From the NCBI GenBank assembly GCA_009733575.1, contig ML769777.1, forward strand, positions 42,054 to 57,480: a DNA stretch of 15,427 bases, written 5' to 3'. The DNA is from Gymnopus androsaceus JB14 (lineage: Eukaryota; Basidiomycota; Agaricomycetes; Agaricales; Omphalotaceae). This document shows positions 1-7,470 of the stretch, in pieces. The notes below the pieces were generated by a model, which worked only from the letters and a program-made list of their open reading frames with translations, had not been told where the DNA came from and did no database searches. Position 1 is the stretch's first letter. Every line of letters starts with the position of its first letter. The translations under genes and the position numbers were made by a program.

Positions 1-439
1 GTCCTCGTTCAAGAACAACGGCCAGAAACGCTCTTTTCGAGACCGCGATTCATCCTCGATGATACGCCGATTTTTCGGCTAAGGCTAGAACTGCGCAGAA
101 ACAATAATCCTAGGTTCTGTTAGTAACAAAACACGGTCAATAAGAGAACTATAGTGACCCCGAGCTGATAGTTAAAATCTACCGAGGACCTGTTCTACCC
201 AAGAGGTTGCAGAGTAACGGTATGCGCAATGGTACCATACTTAACTTTGTGAATGCGCCTCAATCAAAGTCCTATGCGCGGTATGGTGTAGCGAGGCAAG
301 CTTGTTGGATAACAAGTTGCTGACCGAGGCAGATAACGAGCCCACATACCAGTTATACTAGGCTAGGTCATCGAAGGATATACCCAAGGGAATGTTTTCT
401 GAATGCTTCCTCATGGTAGCCGAGGCTCCTTCAGGTTAG
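1..439. other. Unassigned sequence upstream of retroelement
   Basis: I see no supportable gene here. The reverse transcriptase frame that starts to make sense near 485 is closed by a TAG at 437-439. If an upstream gag-like region or the 5' terminal repeat of the element was present, it is too decayed for me to recognise. A small hairpin (CTTGTT at 301-306, AACAAG at 311-316) is the only local structure noted and is probably chance. Confidence 0.4.
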
Positions 440-1659
440 ACTCACACTCACCATGACACAAAAACAACTAACTCTCAGACAGGTACTCAAGCTGCTATCT
501 TCGACGTTGATGCAGCATTCCGCAATATCCCCATTCACCCCTCCGCTCGCCGATTCGTTGCCCTCATGCTCGATGGCCTTGTTCATCTCGACCTCATGCT
601 GAACTTTGGAAAGAGACCAGCGCCAGGCATCTGGGGACACGTTGCAGATGCCATGGCCTGGATTCTCAAGTACAGAGGTCGTCGAAGCGTTACTAAAGTG
701 GGTGGACGATTTCGTATTCTTCCGTTACCCCAAAGGGACAAACGATGATGGATCCCCCATCTTTTCCTACGACGATTCACTTATTTGGTCCGCTGCCGCA
801 ATACTGGGCTGGCCGTGGGCACCGAGCAAATTCGTACCCTTTGCTTCCTTCTTTAAATACATCGGCTTCCTCTGGCACATCGAGGAGAAGACCGTGCAAC
901 TACCCGAGGAGAAGAAAGAGAAATATATCGCTCGTCTTGCTCCCTGGGTAGCGAATGAGTGTCAGTTCGTGGACAAGGTCGAGGAGCTAATCGGGACGCT
1001 CAATCACATCGCGCTCGTCGTTCCAACTGGAAAGACAAGACTCATAAACCTGTTCAATTTTTGCTCAGGTTTCAAATCCTCGAAACGCTTCATCCCACAT
1101 TCCATCCCAGCCAAACTCCAGGACAACATATCCTGGTGGAACGATCTACTTCACCAACCCTTCGTCGGAATGGAGATTTTGTTGATACCTGAACTGACCG
1201 ACATTGACCTCTTCGTAGACGCCTTGACATCCTGGGGTATAGGCCTCATTCTGAACGGCAAATGGCTAGCTTGGGAGTACAAACCCGGCTGGACAGACAC
1301 TGAACGGCACATTGGCTGGAGGGAAATGGTAGCAGTCGAACTCGCTCTTCGAACGCTCATATCCTCGGGCCATCGTAGCATAAGAGTTCATCTTTCGTTC
1401 GGACAACATCGGCGTCGTTGGAGCCCTCAAGAAAGGAAGCTCTCGCGGATACGAAATCAATCTCATCCTTCGAAAGATTATTGAACTCATGCAAGAGTTT
1501 AAAATCTGGATAGATTGTGTGTGGATCTCAACGCACGACAACCCAGCTGATGCACCATCGCGAGGCGAATTCCCTCCACGCAAACAAATTCACTCTCACC
1601 CTCCCGCAGTTCCGCGACACCTAAAGCCCTACATATACAGCTTCGATTCAACCCAATGA
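440..1659 (+). pseudogene. Reverse transcriptase-RNase H remnant (DIRS/Ngaro-like)
   Basis: The open reading runs through three frames. Frame 2 (to about 683) carries an RT segment with FDVDAAFRNIPIHPSARRF. Frame 3 (about 684-1398) carries the RT active-site motif WVDDF (VDDF at 702-713), a thumb-like segment, and the start of RNase H with FVDALTSWGIG and WREMVAVEL. Frame 1 (1399-1659) carries the rest of RNase H: SDNIG, then the closing motif NPADAPSRG, ending at TGA 1657-1659. The breaks near 683 and just before 1399 each look like single-base indels. The acidic residues expected of RT and RNase H are visible, but the protein cannot be made as one chain. The N-terminal RT fingers are missing or unrecognisable before 440. 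Confidence 0.78.
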
Positions 1660-1957
1660 CCCACGCCTTCTCTCGCGCGTAAACTAATATTCTTGTACCT
1701 ATAATCACGCTATACCATGTTGTACTACCGAGTCAAAACGACAATACGAATGATACTAATAATTCACATTTATACGAGCTTTCAAACTACGTACGATATA
1801 ACGAGCCCAAGAGGATGACCCACAAGTTCCAAATATCGAACGGGCAAGTGACCGAATATCACACGCGTCACCTCTCTTTCAAACCACCACGTTCCACATT
1901 CGATACAACCCACAGCAACACACCTACAATACCACAACAGACCACCCTCATCTCATC

Positions 1958-3110
1958 ATGCCCCCATACAGAACCGGATTCGTACGCAGCCAGAACGAGG
2001 ATCACCCACGAGCTGCCCAGAAAGTCCGATTCGACACAGAGACCCACCCTATCCACATCCAACCACAACCGCACATCGCGGCCAACACATACGACCAGAG
2101 CACCATGAACGTCATGGACGCCGCAGTCTCCGAGAAGACACTCCGCAGGAAATCGCTGTACGCTGCCGAAATTCTTAGTCTGGGCAGGAGAGCAGGGTCT
2201 CCAGGAGATCGACGTGCTGCCGCCATCTGAAGCCACTTTGTGCAACTTTGCAGCCTCCTTTGCTGGAAAACTGGCAGGAGGAACAGCTAAAGCAAAGCTT
2301 TCAGCTGTAAAGAGCTGGGTACAGAAGAGAGGGCTCGCTTGGAATGGTCGAGATAATCTCCGCAACATGTTGAATGGCGTCGAACGCCGAGCCCCTAGCT
2401 CGTCCTTCCGGGAACAGAGACCTCCCGTGAAGAAAGAGCATCTCAGTATACTCTTTGACAAACTCGACCTCACAGGCACATCTGGTATCGACCATGCCAT
2501 GGCAGCCGCCAGCACTGGGTGCTTCTACGGCCAGCTCAGAGGCGGCGAAATTCTCCCCCTCTCCTCAGATCCAAACGAATATAATCCAAACTCCCTCCCT
2601 ACCGTTAAGGATCTCGGGCCTGCCAATGAGAATGGCGACAGGAAGCTAAGGCTTCCGAAGACCAAAGTAGAGCAAACGAGAGGAGAAGAGGTCATCTACT
2701 CTCCCCAGCCAGGTCGCACGAGCCCCACCAGAGCATGGAGAGATCACATTTGAGTCAACCAACTAGGTCCAAATGACCCTCTTCTAGGCTACAGGAACGA
2801 CTCAGGCGAGCTCAAGGTGCTCACAAAGTCGGTCTTTCTCAATCGCTGCAACCAGATATGGTCAGAACACGGCATTCTGCGCATGACAGGCCATTGCTTC
2901 AGGATCGGTGGCACAACCCACTACCTCATCCAAGGCATCGCACCCGACGTCATGAAGATGCTCGGTCGCTGGAAATCTGACGCGTTTCTCAAATACTGGA
3001 GAGACTTGGAATCTCTCGCCTCCATTCACCTGCACCGACATCACGCGCAACAATCCTATTCGAACCGTCTACAGAAATCCGGAACTCGTCACCGTTACCC
3101 TCCCCACTAG
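1958..3110 (+). pseudogene. Tyrosine recombinase remnant (retroelement integrase)
   Basis: An ATG at 1958 opens a frame-2 segment containing SEKTLRRKSLYAA. The sense reading then moves to frame 3 around 2163-2180, where KFLVWAGEQG and DVLPPSEATL continue the N-terminal core-binding domain. Frame 3 runs to an in-frame TGA at 2751-2753 and resumes in the same frame to TAG 3108-3110. The catalytic set is recognisable: Arg in QLRGGE (2538-2540), the His-x-x-Arg box in GHCFRIGGTTHYL (His 2892-2894, Arg 2901-2903), Trp in GRWKS (2970-2972, at the usual His/Trp position) and the Tyr nucleophile in KYWR (2994-2996). It would have catalysed circular-DNA integration of the element. A frameshift plus a nonsense codon make it inactive, although all catalytic residues survive. 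Confidence 0.8.
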
Positions 3111-3284
3111 ACGTCTCCACTCCCGCAGACATTACCACTCTCGCCGCATATGTCATAACACATAACTATACTCTCACCATACCTACCTATCCTACTCACT
3201 CTATACCACATCTATGTATCCCGCACACCATGATCAGACCTCTGAGCAATGTACTCTCAATACGCACCCACAATACCGTATATC

Positions 3285-3386
3285 CCATACACTCTCTGAA
3301 TAACAAAGCTCCCATTCGCCATACACTCACTGAATAACAAAGTTCCCATTCGCCATACACTCACTGAATAACAAAGTTCCCATTCG
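3285..3386. repeat. 34-bp tandem repeat, three copies
   Basis: Three head-to-tail copies lie at 3285-3318, 3319-3352 and 3353-3386. Each starts CCATACACTC and ends TCCCATTCG. Copies 2 and 3 are identical; copy 1 differs at two positions. A fourth copy begins (CCA then GACAT) and breaks off. They lie 175 bp past the recombinase stop, where Ngaro/DIRS-type elements carry their right-hand repeats, so they may be part of the element's terminus. Confidence 0.9.
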
Positions 3387-3519
3387 CCAGACATGAAATT
3401 CTCAGTCACCACAGCCTAGGCTTACACCCCTGAGGGTTTGTTGTCTACAGATTCCGACGCGCCTGTGGCTTCTTCGCATGGGTTATTGGTATCTGTATCC
3501 TCCGCACCCCCAGGTCGGA

Positions 3520-3570
3520 ATATTAATTCCTTCTCTCATCGAAGAAAGATTCGAACAATGGAATTAATAT
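3520..3570. repeat. 11-bp inverted repeat (hairpin)
   Basis: ATATTAATTCC at 3520-3530 is perfectly complementary to GGAATTAATAT at 3560-3570, separated by 29 bases. The outer bases extend the pairing imperfectly. It lies beyond the 34-bp repeats and could mark the end of the retroelement, but no second copy at the left side was found. Confidence 0.6.
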
Positions 3571-3898
3571 CCCTGCGTGCCTTTGCCCAATGCACGTTAT
3601 CAGTAATCTTATACGTTTACAAATAATCAATTATATTTCACTGAGAGAAAACATGATATGTGAGATCGTAACAGAACCCAGACGAAAACAATACATGTGT
3701 GTACTATGCTTGGTGCTATCTTTGTTCGCTAGCTGACCGCCTGCGACTTCTCCAAATTCCCCTTATGTTTGAGCAGCGGTGGGGTCTTCGAACATATGAG
3801 TATATGGATTCACTGAGCAGTAAAATATGTAGCTTGTTTGCTATGTTAAAAGGCAGCTGTTGTCAGCTCCAGGCTTTGGTTATTACATTATCAGTTGT

Positions 3899-4315
3899 AT
3901 GATGCTGGATCGCTTTGAATCATTCCTTCAAAAATTTGGGTAACTTGCACAACTGTTTGTGATGTTTGAAAGAGATTGCTGATAAAGCCTTTGTTCTTTT
4001 CAGATGGGCCGCTTTTACAATGAAATCACTAGGAAAACTGACCGTGAATGGAGACCCATGTTTAGTTGTATCTTCTGCAGGTAGGTAATATTATTTTTGT
4101 CTTTTCATTCTGGAATCTACATCTAGGAAGCTGTCTACACATGGAAGGAGATGATGGGGACTCAATCAAATATGTGGGAATATATTTACCGACTAGTGAG
4201 TTTCAATGTAATATTATACTTTTGTATTTACTCACATTGCAATGAAGTTGTTCAAGATTTTGGTATGGCTAATGGTTTAGAAGAACTACTAGTGGTTGGA
4301 CTTATGATACTCTAG
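3899..4315 (+). CDS. Tentative small four-exon gene of unknown function
   Basis: I do not recognise this protein. One self-consistent reading starts at ATG 3899 (MMLDRFESF) with exons 3899-3939, 4004-4080, 4127-4195 and 4248-4315, ending at a TAG and giving about 84 residues. Intron 3940-4003 is convincing: GTAACT donor, CTGAT branch site, long pyrimidine run, CAG. Intron 4081-4126 has a GTAGGT donor and TAG acceptor at 46 nt. Intron 4196-4247 has GTGAGT and a CTCAC branch but a weaker AAG acceptor. The second exon reads WAAFTMKSLGKLTVNG. Competing readings exist: exon 4127-4195 is also open in phase 0 (EAVYTWKEMMG). These pieces might instead be upstream exons of the micro-exon gene. The splice signals are better supported than the gene boundaries. 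Confidence 0.25.
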
Positions 4316-4492
4316 GCATTTTTTATGGAAAGTTCAGATGTCTACCCAGGTAAATGGGACTGGGTAGAGCTTTGGAATGGTCATGGTGCATATAAAAATT
4401 TGAACTTATTCAATGGGAATGGGATGCTCACTATGGATTTGGAAATGCTGAAATCCCATGGTTTGGTTTATTTGGAGCACTCACATTTTCAG
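4316..4492 (+). CDS. Candidate upstream exon, phase 0 both ends
   Basis: This 177-nt interval is fully open for 59 codons (includes GKWDWVELWNGHG) between a CTCTAG acceptor and a CAG|GTAGGA donor, in phase 0 at both ends. That matches the phase of the array downstream. A short piece at 4542-4568 (MHGDPDFYS) could bridge it to the exon at 4619. However, another frame across 4396-4492 also reads like protein (FGNAEIPWFGLFGALTFS), and the CTCAC plus TTTTCAG before 4492 could itself be an acceptor. The true upstream structure is therefore undecided. Confidence 0.25.
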
Positions 4493-4618
4493 GTAGGAGT
4501 GTTGTCTCGCTCATAAGGGCAAATTATTAAACATTTAGTAGATGCATGGAGACCCAGATTTCTATTCGGTGTAAAGGAGGTTGAGGGATAAAGCAGCAGA
4601 TACAATAAGTGAGTGTAG

Positions 4619-4711
4619 ATCATATGGCAAGGTCATGTGGAGGGTCCATATTCTATTTTAGTGAATGGCAGGATTGACCAAGTAATATATGGTCATATAA
4701 AACAAAAACAT
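4619..4711 (+). CDS. Exon immediately before the micro-exon array
   Basis: Thirty-one open codons lie between a GTGTAG acceptor (ends 4618) and a CAT|GTAAGC donor (4712). The reading includes GHVEGPYSILVNGRIDQVIY. The following intron, 4712-4774, is 63 nt, has CTGAC as branch site and ends TCTCCAG. Its 3' half matches the array unit while its 5' half does not, so the array's left edge lies inside an intron. An alternative acceptor at 4661 would shorten the exon. Confidence 0.5.
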
Positions 4712-6836
4712 GTAAGCAGAACAAAGGTGATGAATTATAAGGCAAGCTGACTGTCATACCTGTCCATTCTCCAGTTTGTGAGTCTACCCCCCAATCCACC
4801 TCCAGTCTCTCACTTCCACTGACTGTCATCCTCTTCCCACCTCTTCAGGAAGTGAGTCCACCCCCCAATCCACCTCCAGTCTCTCACTTCAACTGACTGT
4901 CATCCTCTTCCAACCTCTCCAGATTGTGAGTCCACCCCCCAATCCACCTCCAGTCTGTCACTTCAACTGACTGTTATCCTCTTCCCACCTCTCCAGTCTG
5001 TGAGTCCACCCTCCAATCCACCTTCAGTCTCACGCTTCCACTGACTGTCATCCTCTTCCCACCTCTCCAGGATGTGAGTCCACCCCCCAATCCACCTCCA
5101 GTCTGTCACTTCCACTGACTGTAATCCTCTTCTCACCTCTCCAGTTGGTGAGACCACCCTCAATCCACCTCCAGTGTTTTACTTCCACTGACTGTAATCC
5201 TCTTTCCACCTCTCCAGAGAGTGAGTCCATCCCCCAATCCACCTCCAGTCTCTCACTTCCACTGACTGTCATGCTCTTCCCACCTGTCCAGTCCGTGAGT
5301 CCACCCCCAATCTACCTCCAGTCTCTCACTTTTGCTGACTGTCATCCTCTTCCCACCTCTCCAGGAAGTGAGTTCACCCCCCAATCCACCTCACATCTCT
5401 CACTTCCACTGACTGTCATCCTCTTTCCACCTCTCCAGGAAGTGAGTCCACTCCCAATCCACCTCCAGTCTCTCACTTCCACTGACTGTCATGCTCTTTC
5501 CGCCTCTCCAGTTTGTGGGTCTATCCCCCAATCCAACTCCAGTCTCTTACTTCCACTGACTCTAAACTTTTCCCACCTCTGCAGTTGGTGAGTCCACTCC
5601 CCAATCCACCTCCAGTCTCTCACTTCCAGTGACTGTCATTCTCTTCCCACCTCTCCAGGTAGTGAGTCCATCCTCCAATTGACCTCCAGTCTCACACTTC
5701 CACTGACTGTCATCCTCCTCCCACCTCTCCAGTTTGTGAGTCCATCACCCAATCCACCCCCAGTCTCACACTTCCACTGTCATCCTCTTCCCACCTCTTC
5801 AGATGGTGAGTCCACCTCCCAATCCACCTTCAGTCTCACACTTGAACTGACTGTCATCCTCTTCCCAACTCTCCAGAGAGTGAGTCTACCCCCCAATTAA
5901 CCTCCAGTCTGTCATTTCCACTGACTGTAATCCTCTTCCCACCTCTGCAGTTTGTGGGTCCATCCCCCAATCCACCTCCAGTCTCTCACCTCCACTGACT
6001 GTCATCCTCTTTCCACCTCTCCAGTTTGTGAGTCCCTCCCCCAATCCACCTCCAGTCTCTCACTTCCGCTGAATGTCACCCCCTTTCCACCTCTCCAGGA
6101 AGTGAGTCCACCCCCAATCCACCTCCAGTCTCTCACTTCCACCGACTGTCATTCTCTTCCCACCTCTCCAGGAAGTGCATCCAGAGCCCAATCCTCCTCC
6201 AGTTTATCACTTCTACTGACTGTCATTCTCTTCCCACCTCTCCAGGAAGTGAGTCCACCCCCCAATCCACCTCCAGTCTCTCACTTCCACTGACTGCTAT
6301 CCTCTTCCCACTCTCCAGTATGTGAGTCTACCCCCCAATCCACCTCCAGTCTCTCACTTCCACTGACTGTCATCCTCTTCCCACCTCTTCAGGAAGTGAG
6401 TCCACCACCCAATCCACCTCCAGTCTCACACTTCCACTCAATTTCATCCTCTTCCCACACCTCTAGGAAGTAAGTCCACCTTCCAATCCACCTCCAGTCT
6501 CTCACTTCCACTGATTGTCATCCTACTCCCACCTCTCCAGTTTGTGAGTCGACCCCCTAATCCACATCCAGTCCCACCCTTCCACTGACTGTCATCCTCT
6601 TCCCACCCTCCAGAGAGTGAGTCCACCCCCCAATCCACCTCCAGTCTCTCACTTCCACCCACTGTCATCCTCCCCCAACCCTCTAGTATCACAGTGACCG
6701 CTTCCAAGAAATACCTCCTTCCAGCACCTCTTCAGAATCAACTGACATTGTGATGTCAGATTTATCTGATCCTTACTGTAATGATGCTAATTTGCAGGAC
6801 ATGGATGCCAATTATGTACCCATGCAGGTTGATTAA
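4619..6836 (+). CDS. Gene with 26 one-codon micro-exons (candidate, 3' part)
   Basis: Function unknown; no domain recognised. Proposed exons: 4619-4711 (31 codons), 26 exons of exactly 3 nt, and 6687-6836 (49 codons plus TAA), all joined in phase 0 by 27 GT-AG introns. The upstream part is not resolved, so this is a 3' portion. The predicted product is about 106 residues here: a mixed N-terminal piece (QGHVEGPYSILVNGRIDQ), a 26-residue centre rich in Glu (8) and Phe (6) with three Arg, and a Ser/Asp-rich acidic tail ending PMQVD. The three possible frames of the terminal exon were compared; only the phase-0 frame stays open to a natural end (the others stop after 21 and 2 codons). Splicing has not been shown. 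If the introns are retained, the 70-71 nt units shift the frame each time. Confidence 0.5.
4712..6686 (+). repeat. 74-bp tandem array of intron-like units
   Basis: About 26 full units plus a leading half unit. Consensus order: donor GTGAGTCCACC, a C-run and AATCCACCTCCAGTC, CACTTCCACTGACTGTCAT, a CT-rich tract, and CTCTCCAG, followed by three variable bases. Intron-like lengths are 71 nt (17 units), 70 nt (8) and 67 nt (1). Donors are GTGAGT in 21 of 26; the exceptions are GTGAGA (5148), GTGGGT (5515, 5954), GTGCAT (6175) and GTAAGT (6470). Acceptors are CAG in 24 and TAG in 2. CTGAC is the usual branch-like motif. On the minus strand the unit shows no comparable splice layout. Confidence 0.97.
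4775..6616 (+). other. 26 putative 3-nt micro-exons
   Basis: The triplets start at 4775, 4849, 4923, 4997, 5071, 5145, 5218, 5292, 5365, 5439, 5512, 5585, 5659, 5733, 5803, 5877, 5951, 6025, 6099, 6172, 6246, 6319, 6393, 6467, 6541 and 6614. Counts: GAA 8, TTT 6, AGA 3, TTG 2, and one each of ATT, TCT, GAT, TCC, GTA, ATG and TAT. Spacing from YAG to the next donor is 3 nt in every case, whereas intron length varies by up to 4 nt. None is a stop codon, but this alone is not significant: about 0.29 by chance for 26 random triplets. Confidence 0.6.
6687..6836 (+). CDS. Terminal exon after the micro-exon array
   Basis: It follows the CTCTAG acceptor of the last array intron and runs 50 codons to TAA 6834-6836 in the same phase as the triplets. 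The product is Ser/Asp/Glu rich (SSESTDIVMSDLSDP) and ends VPMQVD, with no domain recognised. An intron beginning at GTTGAT (6828) and ending at CTCCTGCAG (6951) is conceivable, but its donor is poor, so the TAA is preferred. Confidence 0.5.
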   Translation, partial: YHSDRFQEIPPSSTSSESTDIVMSDLSDPYCNDANLQDMDANYVPMQVD

Positions 6837-7285
6837 CTTTGAAACCCCAATGAAGTTCTTATAGTTTGGTGACCCTGTACCAGTTTGTTATCCATGATCA
6901 TGTTTGAGCTTTAGAGGTGTTCTTTTCCTCTTTTCTCCTGCAGGAATCCAGTACCATCCTATTTTATAATTTCAAGTTGAACACTGCTCATGGGCCCCAC
7001 TTCAGGCTACCATAATTTATATCATGTTAGATAGGCCAAAGTGTAACAATCCAGTATCTAATATGAAGTAAATCCACAGGATATCCAGGGCCATGGATTC
7101 CAGGGTGCCAGGACCTCTGGCACCTCTGGATTCCATGTCTCCTTAGTATTGGCAACCAAATAGGTATTGACAGTGATAGTGATGATGGTCTCATCTAGTC
7201 ATCTGACAAAACCTATCTCTACTGATCCCATCAACAATCATCTGACACTGTCACACAGTACAAATTGAAAAATTTGAAATAGTGA
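6837..7285. other. Downstream region of array gene, no further gene seen
   Basis: This is probably 3' untranslated and intergenic DNA. It contains one good acceptor-like site (TTTCTCCTGCAG ending at 6951) and a near-perfect long hairpin at 7092-7137. I see no supportable coding region. The right end is the hAT target site. Confidence 0.4.
7092..7137. repeat. Near-perfect 20-bp-arm hairpin
   Basis: The left arm 7092-7111 (CATGGATTCCAGGGTGCCAG) pairs with the right arm 7117-7137, with one mismatch, one bulged base and a 5-nt loop. It lies about 255 bp after the stop of the array gene. It could be an RNA structure in a 3' UTR, a small foldback element, or chance. Confidence 0.75.
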
Positions 7286-7293
7286 TTGATCAT
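7286..7293. repeat. hAT target-site duplication, left copy
   Basis: TTGATCAT directly precedes the left inverted end of the hAT element and is repeated exactly after the right end (12395-12402). Eight bases is the duplication length known for hAT transposons. An intact duplication suggests a recent insertion. Confidence 0.95.
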
Positions 7294-7306
7294 TAGGGAT
7301 CCGCAC
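7294..7306. repeat. hAT terminal inverted repeat, left
   Basis: TAGGGATCCGCAC, an exact reverse complement of 12382-12394. Beyond 13 bp the two ends diverge in sequence but keep related CGTA/ACGG words. Confidence 0.95.
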
Positions 7307-7470
7307 TGTAACCGTAAGACACGGCTTACGGTTACGGTTTTACGGGTACCCGTACCTGTACCGTATACCACTGACCACTGTAGGTATACGGTTACGGCTA
7401 TGGGAGTGATACCACCCATATATGACCGTACAAATACGGCCGTATACGGGTCCTGTACGGCCCGTAAATC
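7307..7470. repeat. Left subterminal repeat region of hAT
   Basis: Dense short words such as CCGTA, TACGG and GTACCGTA occur in both orientations, for example ACGGTTACGG and CCCGTACCTGTACCGTA. hAT transposases are known to bind repeated subterminal motifs, so these are probable transposase binding sites. The partner region is 12236-12381. Confidence 0.7.

Larger units (their letters stand above)
440..3400 (+). mobile_element. Degenerate DIRS/Ngaro-like tyrosine-recombinase retroelement
   Basis: Reverse transcriptase, RNase H and tyrosine recombinase remains follow one another on the plus strand. That domain order is known for tyrosine-recombinase retrotransposons (DIRS and Ngaro groups), which insert through a recombinase rather than a DDE integrase. 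No methyltransferase segment was seen between RNase H and the recombinase, which leans towards Ngaro, but decay could hide one. The outer boundaries are not defined: I could not find matching split direct repeats or inverted terminal repeats, and the right limit given is only the end of the 34-bp repeat zone. Several frame breaks and one nonsense codon make this a dead copy. Confidence 0.72.
3111..3898. other. Non-genic retroelement tail and spacer
   Basis: Apart from the 34-bp repeat and an inverted repeat (3520-3530 with 3560-3570), I see no gene. Composition changes here from the more GC-balanced retroelement to AT-rich DNA, which continues through the micro-exon locus. Open frames in this stretch are short and lack recognisable motifs. 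Confidence 0.45.

Noticed and set aside
3540..3600. Minus-strand tRNA-like box B (GTTCGAATC, complement near 3548-3556)
   Set aside because: No convincing box A at the right spacing and no cloverleaf arms could be drawn. A 9-bp match is not enough.
4712..6686. CRISPR-like array
   Set aside because: Repeats are 70-71 nt, imperfect, and spacers are only 3 nt. The context is eukaryotic with spliceosomal signals.
4778..6686. G-quadruplex or i-motif array from the C-runs
   Set aside because: Most units have only one long C-run of about 5-6 bases per 74 bp, not the four closely spaced runs normally needed. The splice layout explains the conservation better.
4963..6707. Repetitive open frames on both strands across the 74-bp array
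   Set aside because: The unit length (74, sometimes 73 or 70) is not a multiple of three, so these frames wander through different phases of the repeat and end arbitrarily. They are shadows of the repeat rather than proteins.
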